NCBI RefSeq assembly: GCF_033110285.1
Contig: NZ_CP136995.1
Location: forward strand, 1,550,001 to 1,614,000
Source: Ottowia sp. SB7-C50
GTDB taxonomy: Bacteria > Pseudomonadota > Gammaproteobacteria > Burkholderiales > Burkholderiaceae_C
DNA: 64,000 nt
Direction: 5' to 3'
The position numbers and the translations under genes were made by a program. Positions 54,447 to 63,287 of the stretch are shown in pieces. Within the stretch, counting starts at the first letter, position 1, and each line of letters begins with the position of its first letter. Under the pieces are notes generated by a model. The model did no database searches, was not told the origin of the DNA, and was given only the letters and a program-made list of their open reading frames with translations.

Positions 54447-55766
54447 ATGCGCCTTTACCGACTTGCCGTGCCCGCCGTCATGCTGGCCACGTCCGCACTG
54501 GCCCAGGCAGGCACCGTGACCGTGCTGACTTCCTTCCCCAAGGAGTTGACCACCGCCTACCAGAAGGCGTTCGAGGCCAAGAACCCCGGCATCAAGGTCG
54601 AGATCCTGAACAAGAACACCGTGGCCGGCATCGCCTACGTACGCGAGCTGCCGGCCGGCCAGCGGCCCGACATCATGTGGGCGTCGGCGCCCGACGCCTT
54701 CGAGGTGCTGGCGCGCAACAAGCTGCTGCAACCCGCGCCGGAAACGAAGAATGCCGCCGCGCCGGCCAAGATCGGCAACTACCCGCTGAACGACCCCGAT
54801 GGGCTGTACTACGGCCAGGCGCTGGCCGGCTACGGCATCATGTGGAACACGCGCTACCTGTCGGCCAACAAGCTGCCCGCGCCGAAAGAGTGGAAGGACC
54901 TGACCAGGCCGGAATACTTCGGCCACGTCGCCATCTCGTCGCCCTCGCGCTCGGGCACCACGCAGCTCACGGTCGAAACCATTTTGCAAGGCGAAGGCTG
55001 GGACAAGGGCTGGGCGCAGCTGCTGGAGATGATGGGCAACGCCGCGGCCGTCACCGACCGCAGTTTCGCGGTGCCGGACGGCGTGAACAACGGCCAGTAC
55101 GGCATCGGGATCGTGATCGACTTCTTTGGCCTGGCCGGCAAGTTCTCGGGCTTTCCGGTTGACTTCGTCTACCCCAGCATGACCTCGGTGGTGCCGGCCA
55201 ACATCGCGCTCATCGCCGGCGGCAAGAACCCGGAAGAGGCCAAGAAGTTCATGGCCTTCAGCATGTCCACCGAAGGCCAGCAACTGCTGTTCGATCCCAA
55301 GATCAGCCGCCTGCCGATCCTGCCTTACAGCCAGCTCAAGGCGCCGGCCGGCTACCCCGATCCGCAGGAAGTGGCCAAGCGCGCCAAGGTGCAGTTCGAC
55401 GCCATCCTGTCCGAGGCGCGCTACCAGGTCGTCACCAGCCTGTTTGACCAGATGGTGACCTTTCGCCTGAAGGAGTTGCAGGGCGCGACCAAGGCGATTC
55501 AAGAGGCTGAAAAAGCGCTGAAAGCCAAGCCCAATGCGCGCGGCAGCGACCTGGTCCGCCAGGCGCGCAGCCTGGCCTATACGCCGCTGGTGGGCGCCGA
55601 GAACGTGAAGAACGAGCAGTTCCTGGAACTGTTCCGCAAGAGCCGGCGCGACGTGGAAGTGTCCAAGCAGCTGTCGGGCCAGGAGCAGCTGTGGGCCAAC
55701 AAGGCGCGCGAGAACTACGCCAAGGCGACGCAACTGGCGACCGAGGCGCGCGGGTTGGCCAAGTGA
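54447..55766 (+). CDS. ABC transporter substrate-binding protein (Fe(III)/phosphonate type)
   Basis: 439 residues from ATG 54447 with AGGAGACC upstream. Seen: a short signal peptide ending SALAQAG, then VTVLTSFPKELTTAYQKAFE, DIMWASAPDAFEVL, GLYYGQALAGYGIMWNT and SYKYPS-like FVYPSMTSVVPANIALIAGG, the layout of periplasmic receptors of the FutA/PhnS cluster. The C-terminal 100 residues form a long helical tail not found in FbpA. It is the first gene of an importer followed by a fused two-domain permease and an ATPase. Fe(III), 2-aminoethylphosphonate or a polyamine are candidate ligands; I see no tyrosine pair that would fix iron. Confidence 0.85.
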   Translation: MRLYRLAVPAVMLATSALAQAGTVTVLTSFPKELTTAYQKAFEAKNPGIKVEILNKNTVAGIAYVRELPAGQRPDIMWASAPDAFEVLARNKLLQPAPETKNAAAPAKIGNYPLNDPDGLYYGQALAGYGIMWNTRYLSANKLPAPKEWKDLTRPEYFGHVAISSPSRSGTTQLTVETILQGEGWDKGWAQLLEMMGNAAAVTDRSFAVPDGVNNGQYGIGIVIDFFGLAGKFSGFPVDFVYPSMTSVVPANIALIAGGKNPEEAKKFMAFSMSTEGQQLLFDPKISRLPILPYSQLKAPAGYPDPQEVAKRAKVQFDAILSEARYQVVTSLFDQMVTFRLKELQGATKAIQEAEKALKAKPNARGSDLVRQARSLAYTPLVGAENVKNEQFLELFRKSRRDVEVSKQLSGQEQLWANKARENYAKATQLATEARGLAK

Positions 55767-55774
55767 GGCCTTGA

Positions 55775-55796
55775 ACGCCGAACAGCCGAACAGCCG
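55775..55796 (+). repeat. Short tandem GCCGAACA-type repeat
   Basis: Several near-copies of GCCGAACA run together just after the SBP stop and continue to about 55811, directly before the large inverted repeat. Confidence 0.6.
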
Positions 55797-55810
55797 AAAC
55801 GCCGAACAGC

Positions 55811-55915
55811 CGGACGCGAAGGACGCAAAGGATTTGCGAAGAACGCAAAAGTAAAACCAAAATTTTTGAATTTCTTTTGCGTCCTTCGCGTGATCTTTGC
55901 GTCCTTCGCGTCCGG
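55811..55915. repeat. Large inverted repeat of GGACGC-AAGGACGC type, copy 1
   Basis: A left arm from CGGACGCGAAGGACGCAAAG to about 55851 and a right arm from about 55873 (CTTTTGCGTCCTTCGCG) to 55915 are inverted complements over about 40 bp with a few mismatches, around an A/T-rich loop. Lies between the SBP and permease genes of one operon. It could stabilise the SBP mRNA or lower permease expression. Confidence 0.75.
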
Positions 55916-55944
55916 TAGTTTTTTGACCTAAGCACGTCTCCATC

Positions 55945-57679
55945 ATGTCCACACTTACGGCGGCACCCACCGCCTTGCCTCCCGCGCGCGCCCGCATCCG
56001 CGGCGCCGGCTGGGGCGTCTGGCTCGCCTTCGGGCTGATCGCCACCTTTCTGCTGGCGTTTCTGATCGTGCCGATCGGGCTGGTCATCTACACCGCCTTT
56101 GTTGACGAGAGCAACCGGCTCACACTGGGCCACTTTGCCAACTTCTTCGGGCAGACGGTGTTCGTCGAGTCCTTCCTCAACAGCCTGTGGGTGTCGCTGG
56201 CCAGCGTGGCGGTGGCGACGCTGATCGCGGTGCCGCTGGCGTACCTGACGGTGCGCTTCGAGTTTCGCGGTGCGCTGTTGATCCAGACGCTGGGCGTGCT
56301 GCCGCTGATCATGCCGCCCTTTGTCGGCGCGGTGGCCATGCAGCTGATTTTTGGCCGCAACGGCTCGGTCAACCTGTTGCTGAACGACTGGTTCGGCTTC
56401 ACGGTGCCGATCATGGACGGGCTGATCGGCGTGACCTTTGTCGAGAGCATTCACTACTTCCCCTTCATCCTGCTCAACCTGGTCGCCGCCATGCGCAACA
56501 TCGACGGCGCCATGGAAGAGTCGGCGCTGAACCTGGGCGCGCGCGGCTGGCGGCTGTTTCGGCGCGTGATCTTTCCGCTCGCCATGCCGGGCTACCTGGC
56601 GGGCGCCACGCTGGTGTTCGTGAAGGTGTTCGACGACCTGGGCACGCCGCTGGTGATGGGCGTGACCAACATGCTGGCGCCGCAGGCCTACCTGCGCATC
56701 ACGTCGGTGGGCATTGACGACCCGCAGGGCTACGTCATCAGCGTGATCATGATTGCGTTCTCGGTCCTGGCGCTGGGCCTCGCGGCGAGGGTGATGAAGG
56801 GGCGCGACTATTCCACGCTGCAAAAGGGCGGCAATTCGCTGCAGCGCCGGCGCCTGTCGGGGGGGGGAATCGGTGCTGGCCTATGGCTGGATCATCGGGG
56901 TGCTGCTCGTCACGCTGGCGCCGCACTTCGGCATCCTGCTGATGTCGTTCGCCAAGGTGTGGAGCTTCTCGGTGCTGCCCGACGCCTACACGCTGGAGCA
57001 CTACGCCACCGTGTTCACCGACGCGCGCGGCATGATGGGCAACACGCTGCTGTACTGCCTGCTGGCGGCGGGGCTGGACGTGGTGATCGGCACCGCCATC
57101 GCCTACCTGATCCTGCGCACCAACCTGCCGGGGCGCCGCTGGCTCGACTACATGGCCTCGGCCGCGCTGGCGATTCCGGGGCTGGTGTTGGCCATTGGCT
57201 ACCTGCGCCTGTTCAAGGGCGTCAACCTGCCGTTCACCGACACGCCGGTGGTCAGCACCTGGGTGCTGATCATGCTGGCCTACGCGGTGCGGCGCCTGCC
57301 TTACGCGCTGCGTTCGTGCATGGCGGCGCTGCAGCAGGTGCACGTGTCGCTGGAAGAGGCGGCGCAAAGCCTGGGCGCCACGCGCGCCAGCACCATTCGC
57401 CGCGTGATGGTGCCGCTGATGATGGGCGGCATGCTCGCGGGCTTTGTCACCAGCTTCATCACGGCGGCGGTCGAGCTGTCGGCCACCATCCTGCTGGCTT
57501 CGGCGCAAAGCCAGGCGCCGATGAGCTACGGCATCTACCTCTACATGCAGAGCATCGCCGGGCGAGGCCCGGCCGCCGCGCTGGCCGTGCTGGCGGTGGT
57601 GGTGGTGGCCGTGGGCACGTATCTGTCGCACCGTTTCGTCGAGCGCTCGCGCGCCACCGTGGCGTCGGCGCGCGTGTAG
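55945..57679 (+). CDS. ABC transporter permease with two fused membrane halves, frameshifted as printed
   Basis: About 577 residues after repair, typical of FbpB/PhnU-V-like double permeases. The first half has six hydrophobic segments and the coupling loop EESALNLGARGWRLFRRVIFP; it runs to STLQKGGNSLQRRRLSGG. The second half, in another frame, starts SVLAYGWIIGVLLVTLAPHF and has its own EEA loop LEEAAQSLGATRASTIRRVM. The break falls in a run of nine G at 56859-56867; eight (or five) restore the frame. Inner-membrane channel of the importer. It starts 29 bp after the large inverted repeat; the ATPase follows after ten bp. Confidence 0.85.
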
Positions 57680-57689
57680 AGGAGTCACC

Positions 57690-58784
57690 ATGCAAGCACT
57701 GCACAAGGTCGCGCTGGAGGCGCGCCACATCAGCCTGAGCTACGGCGCCACCGAGGTGCTGCGCGACGTCAACCTGCGCGTCGAGCCGGGCGAGTTCTTC
57801 GCGCTGCTGGGGCCTTCGGGCTCGGGCAAGTCCACGCTGCTGCGGCTGATCGCCGGCTTCAACCAGCACCAGCGCGGCGAGCTGCTGGTCGACGGCAAGG
57901 ACATCACCGGCGTGCCGCCGCACGCGCGCAACGTGGGCATGGTGTTCCAGAACTACGCACTGTGGCCGCACATGACGGTGTGGGACAACGTGGCCTTTGG
58001 CCTGGTCGAGCGGCGCGAGTCGCGCGATGCCATCCGCCGCAAGGTGGGCGACGTGCTGGCGCTGGTGGGTCTGTCGGACTATGCGCAGCGCCGGCCCGCG
58101 CAGCTGTCGGGCGGCCAGCAGCAGCGCGTGGCGCTGGCGCGCACCGTGGTGATCGAGCCCAAGCTGCTGCTGCTGGACGAGCCGCTGTCCAACCTCGACA
58201 AGCAGCTGCGCGTGCAGATGCGCGAGGAGCTGAAGAACCTGCAGCGCAAGCTGGGCCTGACCACGCTGTTCGTCACCCACGACCAGGAAGAGGCCATGAC
58301 CACCGCCGACCGCATGGCGGTGCTGGACAAGGGCGTGCTGCAGCAGGTCGGCTCGGCCGCCCGGCTGTACGACTACCCGGCCAACCGTTTCGTGGCCGGT
58401 TTCGTGGGCACCACCAACCTGCTGGAAGGGCGGGTGGCGGCGCTGGATGGCCAGACGCTCGACTTCGAGGCGCCGGGCCTGGGCACGCTGCGCCTGCCAA
58501 GGCCGTCCGAAGCGCCCGCCGTCGGCCCCGCGACGCTGGCGTTTCGCCCGCACCAGGTCAGCATCGGCGCACGTGGCGAGCCGGCCGATGGCGCGCGCGT
58601 GTGGGTCGACGGCGTGGTTGACAGCGCTGAATTCTTGGGTGAATTCTCGCGCTACCGTGTGCGCGTGGGCGACGTGGCGGTGCTGACCGACCACCCCCAT
58701 TACGCCGGGCTGCCCATGTTCGTGCCGGGCGCGCCGGTGCAACTGGGCATCGAGCCGGGGCAGCTGCGCTACCTGCAGGCTTGA
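57690..58784 (+). CDS. ABC transporter ATP-binding protein (Fe(III)/polyamine/phosphonate type)
   Basis: 364 residues. Seen: Walker A GPSGSGKST (41-49), Q-loop VFQNYALWPHM, signature LSGGQQQ (139-145), Walker B LLLLDEP (159-165), His-loop VTHDQEEA, and a C-terminal TOBE domain (about 280-360) with LAFRPHQVSIG and FLGEFSRYRV. Forms the cytoplasmic motor of the importer with the fused permease and the SBP upstream. GTCACC precedes the ATG ten bp after the permease stop. The TOBE domain is regulatory in this subfamily. Confidence 0.92.
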   Translation: MQALHKVALEARHISLSYGATEVLRDVNLRVEPGEFFALLGPSGSGKSTLLRLIAGFNQHQRGELLVDGKDITGVPPHARNVGMVFQNYALWPHMTVWDNVAFGLVERRESRDAIRRKVGDVLALVGLSDYAQRRPAQLSGGQQQRVALARTVVIEPKLLLLDEPLSNLDKQLRVQMREELKNLQRKLGLTTLFVTHDQEEAMTTADRMAVLDKGVLQQVGSAARLYDYPANRFVAGFVGTTNLLEGRVAALDGQTLDFEAPGLGTLRLPRPSEAPAVGPATLAFRPHQVSIGARGEPADGARVWVDGVVDSAEFLGEFSRYRVRVGDVAVLTDHPHYAGLPMFVPGAPVQLGIEPGQLRYLQA

Positions 58785-58804
58785 CGGGAGCGACAGCGGG
58801 GCGG

Positions 58805-58823
58805 ACGGCGCGGGGCGCCGTTT
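58805..58823 (+). terminator. Short hairpin terminator after the ABC importer operon
   Basis: ACGGCGC pairs exactly with GCGCCGT around three bases, followed by TTTCC. The U run is short, so termination may be partial and reach the aldo/keto reductase gene. Confidence 0.5.
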
Positions 58824-58858
58824 CCGTACACTCGGTGCTCCCTCACGGCTCCCCAATC

Positions 58859-59926
58859 ATGTCTTCGATGCAAACCGTTTCTCTCGGCGCCAGCGATCTG
58901 CGCGTCACGCCCATCTGCCTGGGCACCATGACCTTCGGCGAACAGGTCGCGGAGGCCGACGCCCACGCCATCATGGACCGCGCCATCGAGCGCGGCGTGA
59001 CCTTCTTCGACACCGCCGAGATGTATTCGGTGCCGCCGCGCGCCGAAACCTTTGGCGCTACCGAGACCATCATCGGCCGCTGGTTCGCGGCGCGCCCCGG
59101 CATGCGCCAGAAGATCGTGCTGGCCAGCAAGGTGGCCGGCCCGTCGCGCGGCATGCCCTGGGTGCGCGAAGGGCAGGGCATGACCGCTGCCGACATCGAG
59201 GCCAGTTGCAACGCCAGCCTCAAGCGCCTGCAGACCGACGTCATCGACCTCTATCAGATCCACTGGCCCGAGCGCCACGTGCCCGCGTTCGGCAGCCTGT
59301 ACTACAACCCCGCGCAGGAAACGTCGCGCACGCCCATCCGCGAGCAGCTGGAGGCGCTGGCCGGGCTGGTCAAGGCCGGCAAGGTGCGTTACATCGGCCT
59401 GTCCAACGAGACGCCCTACGGCGTGCACGAATTCGTGCGCTTGGCCGAACAGCACGGCCTGCCGCGCATCGTGAGCACGCAGAACCCGTACTGCCTGATC
59501 AGCCGCGGCTACGACAACGCGCTGGACGAAACCTGCCACCGCCTGCAGGTTGGCCTGCTGGCCTATTCGCCGCTGGGCTTTGGCCTGCTGACCGGCAAGT
59601 ACGACGCCACGGGCTTTCACGGCCCCGATGCGGCGCGCGGCCGCATGAGCCTGTTCGAGCGCATGAAGTCGCAGCGCTGGGGCCGCGACAGCGCCCTGGC
59701 CGCCGCCCGCCGCTACAACCAGCTGGCGCGCGACCACGGCCTGACGCCCACACAGCTGGCACTGGCCTTCTGCTACCGCAGCTGGCGCGTGGCCAGCACC
59801 ATCATCGGCGTGACCACGATGACCCAGCTGGAGGAAGACCTGGACGCGTGGAGCGTGCAGCTGTCCGACGAGGTGCTGGCCGCCTGCGACGCGATCCGCG
59901 CCGAGATGCGCGACCCGGCGAACTGA
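58859..59926 (+). CDS. Aldo/keto reductase (Tas-like)
   Basis: 355 residues from ATG 58859 (a second ATG three codons later is possible). Seen: LGTMTFGEQ, FDTAEMYSVPPRAETFGATE with the catalytic Asp/Tyr, LASKVAGPSRG (Lys), LYQIHWPERHVPAFG (His), GLSNETPYGVHEF and the C-terminal STIIGVTTMTQLEEDL. This is a NADPH-dependent TIM-barrel reductase of the Tas subfamily, which carries the PPR...TFG insertion. Physiological substrate unknown. The ybaK gene follows after 11 bp. Confidence 0.9.
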   Translation: MSSMQTVSLGASDLRVTPICLGTMTFGEQVAEADAHAIMDRAIERGVTFFDTAEMYSVPPRAETFGATETIIGRWFAARPGMRQKIVLASKVAGPSRGMPWVREGQGMTAADIEASCNASLKRLQTDVIDLYQIHWPERHVPAFGSLYYNPAQETSRTPIREQLEALAGLVKAGKVRYIGLSNETPYGVHEFVRLAEQHGLPRIVSTQNPYCLISRGYDNALDETCHRLQVGLLAYSPLGFGLLTGKYDATGFHGPDAARGRMSLFERMKSQRWGRDSALAAARRYNQLARDHGLTPTQLALAFCYRSWRVASTIIGVTTMTQLEEDLDAWSVQLSDEVLAACDAIRAEMRDPAN

Positions 59927-59937
59927 GCGAGCGGCGG

Positions 59938-60429
59938 GTGGGCAAGAAGGCGCACGTCAGCGAAACACCCGCCACGGCGCTGCTGAGCGCGCAGGGCGTG
60001 GCCTTTACCGAGCACCCGTACGAGTACGTCGAGCACGGCGGCGCCACCCACAGCGCCGACGTGCTGGGTTTCGACCCCTTCGCCGTCGTCAAGACACTCG
60101 TCATGCAGGACGAATCCGGCAAGCCGCTGATCGTGCTGATGCATGGCAACCGCAAGGTCAGCACCAAGAACCTGGCCCGGCAGATCGGCGCCAAGTCGGT
60201 CGAGCCGTGCGCGCCCGAAGTCGCCAACCGCCACAGCGGCTATCTGGTGGGCGGCACCTCGCCCTTCGGCACGCGGCGCGACATGCCGGTGTATATCGAG
60301 CAGACCGTGCTCGATCTGCCACGTATCGCCATCAACGGCGGGCGGCGCGGTTACCTCATCGGCATCGACCCGCAGGTGTGCGTGCAGGTGCTGGGCGCCC
60401 GGCCGGTGCAGTGTGCGATCGAGCTGTGA
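59938..60429 (+). CDS. ybaK: Cys-tRNA(Pro)/Cys-tRNA(Cys) deacylase, YbaK/EbsC family
   Basis: 163 residues from GTG 59938. The frame is open further upstream inside the aldo/keto reductase, but the first downstream ATG would remove half the domain, so GTG is preferred. Seen: TPATALLSAQGVAFTEHPYEY, FDPFAVVKTLVMQ with the conserved lysine, ARQIGAKSVEPC and GYLVGGTSPFGTRRDMPV. Hydrolyses mischarged Cys-tRNA(Pro) made by prolyl-tRNA synthetase. Coupled to the aldo/keto reductase gene by an 11-bp gap. Confidence 0.88.
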   Translation: MGKKAHVSETPATALLSAQGVAFTEHPYEYVEHGGATHSADVLGFDPFAVVKTLVMQDESGKPLIVLMHGNRKVSTKNLARQIGAKSVEPCAPEVANRHSGYLVGGTSPFGTRRDMPVYIEQTVLDLPRIAINGGRRGYLIGIDPQVCVQVLGARPVQCAIEL

Positions 60430-60470
60430 CGATGGGTTCTGTGCATCGACCTCACCGACATCCGGACGCG

Positions 60471-60573
60471 AAGGACGCAAAGGATTCGCGAAGGACGCAA
60501 AAGAAACAGCCGAAAGAAATTGATTGGTTTTTTCTGCGGCCTCTGCGCAATCTCTGCGTCCTCTGCGTCCGGC
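60471..60573. repeat. Large inverted repeat of GGACGC-AAGGACGC type, copy 2
   Basis: Left arm CCGGACGCGAAGGACGCAAA with GGATTCGCGAAGGACGCAAAA; right arm ends CTCTGCGTCCTCTGCGTCCG. The arms are similar but less exact than copy 1. Between ybaK and plsY. Confidence 0.65.
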
Positions 60574-60609
60574 TTTTTGATGTGTGGAGCCAAGCTGCGA
60601 TGATCGAAT

Positions 60610-60680
60610 TCAACAACAAAATAGGCCGCCAGCGCTTGCCAATACAGCGCAATCAGCTATTGTTTTGGGAGTATTTTTGA
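60610..60680 (-). repeat. ATAGC repeat, intergenic copy before plsY
   Basis: Minus strand CCAAAACAATAGCTGATTGC then GCTGTATTGGCAAGCGCTGG and CGGCCTATTTTG. A full-length copy. Its end abuts the plsY start codon at 60680. Confidence 0.75.
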
Positions 60681-61306
60681 TGAATGCCACGTCCGCGGTC
60701 GCGGTGCTGATCGCCTACCTGATCGGCTCGCTCAGCTTCGCCGTCATCGTCAGCCGCGCCATGGGCCTGTCGGACCCGCGCACCTATGGCAGCGGCAATC
60801 CGGGCGCCACCAACGTGCTGCGCTCCGGCAGCAAGCCGGCGGCCATCGTCACGCTGCTGCTCGACGCCGCCAAGGGCTGGTTGCCGGTGATGTTGGTCAA
60901 GTGGTTCGGCCCCGCGTACGGTCTGGGCGAGGGCACGCAGGCGCTGGCGGGGCTGGCGGCGTTTCTGGGGCATCTGTACCCGGTGTTCTTCCGCTTCCAG
61001 GGCGGCAAGGGCGTGGCGACGGCGGTGGGCGTTCTGCTGGCCTTTCAGCCGCTGCTGGCGCTGGCCACGCTGGTCACGTTTGCCATCATCGTGTTCTTCT
61101 TTCGCTACGTGTCGCTGGCGTCCATCGTGGCGTCCGTGTTCGCGCCGGCGTACTACCTGGTCGGTGACGGCGTGGCCTGGCAGGCCAGCGGCTTCAAGAC
61201 CCTGGCCATGATCGCCATGGGCCTGCTGCTGATCTGGCGCCACCGCGCCAACATCCAGCGCCTGCTGGCGGGCACCGAATCGAAACTGGGGCAGAAGAAA
61301 CCATGA
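60680..61306 (+). CDS. plsY: Glycerol-3-phosphate acyltransferase PlsY
   Basis: 208 residues from ATG 60680. Seen: about five membrane helices and the three PlsY motifs: YGSGNPGATNVLR (36-48), FLGHLYPVFFRFQGGKGVAT, and the terminal region with WRHRANIQRLLAG. Transfers the acyl group from acyl-phosphate to glycerol-3-phosphate at the inner membrane, starting phospholipid synthesis. The ATAGC repeat ends at its start; the leader TTTTGGGAGTATTTTTG has GGGAG as ribosome-binding site. Stop overlaps the ridA start (ATGA). Confidence 0.93.
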   Translation: MNATSAVAVLIAYLIGSLSFAVIVSRAMGLSDPRTYGSGNPGATNVLRSGSKPAAIVTLLLDAAKGWLPVMLVKWFGPAYGLGEGTQALAGLAAFLGHLYPVFFRFQGGKGVATAVGVLLAFQPLLALATLVTFAIIVFFFRYVSLASIVASVFAPAYYLVGDGVAWQASGFKTLAMIAMGLLLIWRHRANIQRLLAGTESKLGQKKP

Positions 61307-61656
61307 GCACCATCACCCGCCACGGCATGGCAGCGCGCTATTCGGAGGCGTCGGTCTTTAACGGCGTCATCTACCTGGCCGGCATGGTGCCCGAAGGCCC
61401 GGCCGCCGACATTCGGGGCCAGACGCAGGACGTGCTGGCGCAGATCGACGCCCACCTGGCGGCCCTGGGCAGCGACAAGACGCGCCTGCTGCGCGTGCAG
61501 ATCTACCTGGCCGACATCACCGACATCGGCGCCATGAACGAAGTGTGGGACGCCTGGGTCGCCCCCGGCCACGCGCCGCCCCGCGCCAGCGTGCAGGCCG
61601 CGCTGGCCGACCCGGCGTGGAAGATCGAGGTGGTGGCGACGGCGGCGCAGCGTTGA
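61303..61656 (+). CDS. RidA/YjgF family protein
   Basis: 117 residues. Seen: YSEASVFNGVIYLAGMVPEG, a conserved RVQIYLADITDIGAMNEVW, and the C-terminal PPRASVQAALADPAWKIEVV, with the arginine and glutamate of the RidA pocket. Family members deaminate reactive enamines/imines. Coupled to plsY by a four-base overlap. The exact subgroup (RidA versus Rid2-7) is not settled. Confidence 0.88.
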   Translation: MSTITRHGMAARYSEASVFNGVIYLAGMVPEGPAADIRGQTQDVLAQIDAHLAALGSDKTRLLRVQIYLADITDIGAMNEVWDAWVAPGHAPPRASVQAALADPAWKIEVVATAAQR

Positions 61657-61658
61657 AG

Positions 61659-61718
61659 TATGCTGCTAAATAGATAGCAGCTTGCGCTTGTCCATCAAGC
61701 GCTACCGCCCCAAAAGCC
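61659..61718 (+). repeat. ATAGC repeat, intergenic copy after ridA
   Basis: GCTGCTAAATAGATAGCAGC palindrome followed by TTGCGCTTGTCCATCAAGCGC, both hairpins clean. Nearly consensus. Confidence 0.78.
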
Positions 61719-61747
61719 GCATACAGGCTGCGAAGCAAGCCCCTCAA

Positions 61748-61849
61748 GTGGCCGCGGAGCAGGCCGCACCGGAACGCCGCGGCCGGGCTGGCACCGGCCG
61801 CCAGCGTTGTCCCCCTCGGGGGGGAAGGCGCGCAGCGCCACAGGGGGGG
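61748..61849 (-). repeat. Gene-end repeat, copy 3, after the retropepsin gene
   Basis: GTGGCCGCGGAGCAGGCCGC at the far end, TCCCCCTCGGGGGGGAAGGC in the middle and GCGCCACAGGGGGGG touching the stop codon of the retropepsin gene. Confidence 0.7.
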
Positions 61850-62491
61850 TTACCTCTTGATGAGCAGCATCTGGTCGCCCTCACGCCGCATGCTGAAGCG
61901 GTTGAGAAAGCTGTTGCCCAGCAATATCGACGGCATGGCCCCAGGGGTGACGACGGCGTCGACGTCGTAGGTGTTCACGTCGCCCACGCGCAGGGTGGCG
62001 ATCTTGAACAGCCAGCCCGGCGCGGCGCCGTTGGCGGTGTGCATCGTCACGGCCCGACCGGCCTTGTAGTTCAGGCCCAGCCGGTCGGCCTCGCTCTGGC
62101 CGATGGCGACCACCGACGCGCCGGTGTCGACCATGAACTGCACCGGCCGCTGGTTGATGCTGCCCTGCGTGATGAAATGCCCGCGCCCGTCGGCGGTCAG
62201 CGAAATGCGGTCACCGCCCGCAGGCGCCGCCGCGCCCACGCTGGCCGGCGCTTCGCCCACGCGCAGCGTGACGCGCTGGCCCGCGACCAGCACCACCGCC
62301 TGATCGCCGCTGGTCGAAAGCACCTTCACGCCCTGCAGCGTCTCGCCCGGCGCCACTGCACGCGGCGCGCCGCCACCCACCATCAGCAGCGCCTTGCTGC
62401 CCAGCATGCCCTGCAGCGCAACCGTCTGCGCTGCAGCGCCCAGCGACAGCGCAGCCAAGCCCGCGGCGATCAGCGAGGCGTGCAGGCGCAT
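61850..62491 (-). CDS. Retropepsin-like aspartic protease (TIGR02281 type)
   Basis: 213 residues from ATG 62491. Seen: signal peptide ending SLGAAAQT, then a mature half with GQRVTLRVGE, and a single-domain aspartic protease with VQFMVDTGASVVAIG (catalytic D122-TGA), LGLNYKAGRAV and ILLGNSFLNRF. The active enzyme should be a dimer. Location periplasmic. Substrate unknown. The gene is followed at once by a gene-end repeat and preceded by an ATTCCCGCG inverted repeat. Confidence 0.85.
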   Translation of the reverse strand: MRLHASLIAAGLAALSLGAAAQTVALQGMLGSKALLMVGGGAPRAVAPGETLQGVKVLSTSGDQAVVLVAGQRVTLRVGEAPASVGAAAPAGGDRISLTADGRGHFITQGSINQRPVQFMVDTGASVVAIGQSEADRLGLNYKAGRAVTMHTANGAAPGWLFKIATLRVGDVNTYDVDAVVTPGAMPSILLGNSFLNRFSMRREGDQMLLIKR

Positions 62492-62536
62492 GCTATCGAT
62501 CCGAGCAACATCACTGAGTCGTGGGCCTGTTTCCTC

Positions 62537-62612
62537 GTCATTCCCGCGAAGGCGGGAATCCACAGACGCTGCCTGTGCCAGCATGGATTCCCGCCTTCGC
62601 GGGAATGACGGG
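62537..62612. repeat. Inverted repeat of ATTCCCGCGAAGGCGGGAAT type
   Basis: Two units, CATTCCCGCGAAGGCGGGAA and its inverted partner TTCCCGCCTTCGCGGGAATG, face each other over about 25 bp. Each unit is itself a hairpin. Same core as the Neisseria dRS3 element (ATTCCC-N8-GGGAAT). Confidence 0.75.
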
Positions 62613-62657
62613 TTTGAAGGTTGTTTGAGACTTCCACAAAATCAACGAGTGGCTGAA

Positions 62658-62756
62658 CGAAGGCGCCGCAAGCCGGGATGTGCGTGGCCGGGGTCCCCCC
62701 CGGCCGCCGCACATGTCCCCTTGAGGGGAAGGCGCGCAGCGCCACAGGGGTGGGCC
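62658..62756 (-). repeat. Gene-end repeat, copy 4, after yajQ
   Basis: Divergent left part, then GTCCCCTTGAGGGGAAGGCG and CGCAGCGCCACAGGGG, ending 3 bp before the yajQ stop codon on the minus strand. Confidence 0.65.
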
Positions 62757-62758
62757 AG

Positions 62759-63244
62759 TCAATCCCTGAAGTTGTCGAACGACAGCGGCAGATCCGCCAT
62801 GTCCTTGCGCAGCAGCGCCATCACGGCCTGCAGGTCGTCGCGCTTGGCGCCGGTGACGCGCACCGCGTCGCCCTGGATGGCGGCCTGCACCTTCAGCTTG
62901 CTGTCCTTGATCAGCTTCTGGATCTTCTTGCCGTCTTCGGTGGCGATGCCGCTCTTGACCTTGACGACCTGCTTGACCTTGTCGCCGCCCACCTTCTGCA
63001 CGGCGCCCTTGTCCAGAAAGCGCACGTCCACGTTGCGCTTGGTCAGCTTGTTGCGCAGGATGTCCTCGACCTGCTGCAGCTGGAACTCGGCATCGCCCAG
63101 CAGGGTGATTTCCTTGTCCTTCAGCTCGATGGCGGCGCTGGTGCCCTTGAAGTCAAAGCGCGTGCCGATTTCCTTGGCGGCGTTCTCCACCGCGTTCTTC
63201 ACTTCCACCATGTCGGGGTCGCAAACCGTGTCGAATGAGGGCAT
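62759..63244 (-). CDS. yajQ: YajQ family nucleotide-binding protein
   Basis: 161 residues from ATG 63244, AAGGAGG nine bases upstream. Seen: [59 protein letters not shown] and the terminal [10 protein letters not shown], all full-length YajQ hallmarks with two ferredoxin-like halves. Members bind c-di-GMP or nucleic acids and affect virulence or ribosome biogenesis. Divergent from murB, sharing a 10-bp palindrome GACAATTGTC. Confidence 0.93.
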   Translation of the reverse strand: MPSFDTVCDPDMVEVKNAVENAAKEIGTRFDFKGTSAAIELKDKEITLLGDAEFQLQQVEDILRNKLTKRNVDVRFLDKGAVQKVGGDKVKQVVKVKSGIATEDGKKIQKLIKDSKLKVQAAIQGDAVRVTGAKRDDLQAVMALLRKDMADLPLSFDNFRD

Positions 63245-63275
63245 CAGGCGTTCCTCCTTAAGCAAAGCCGAATGC

Positions 63276-63285
63276 GACAATTGTC
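63276..63285. promoter_or_regulatory. Palindrome GACAATTGTC shared by divergent yajQ and murB
   Basis: It can act as a -10-like GACAAT on each strand: it ends six bases before the murB ATG when read rightward and gives a 35-base leader to yajQ when read leftward. No clear -35 was found on either side. Confidence 0.4.
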
Positions 63286-63287
63286 CC

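Noticed and set aside
55775..55925. CRISPR-like array
   Set aside because: The repeats are an inverted pair and short tandem units without regular spacers; no cas genes are nearby.
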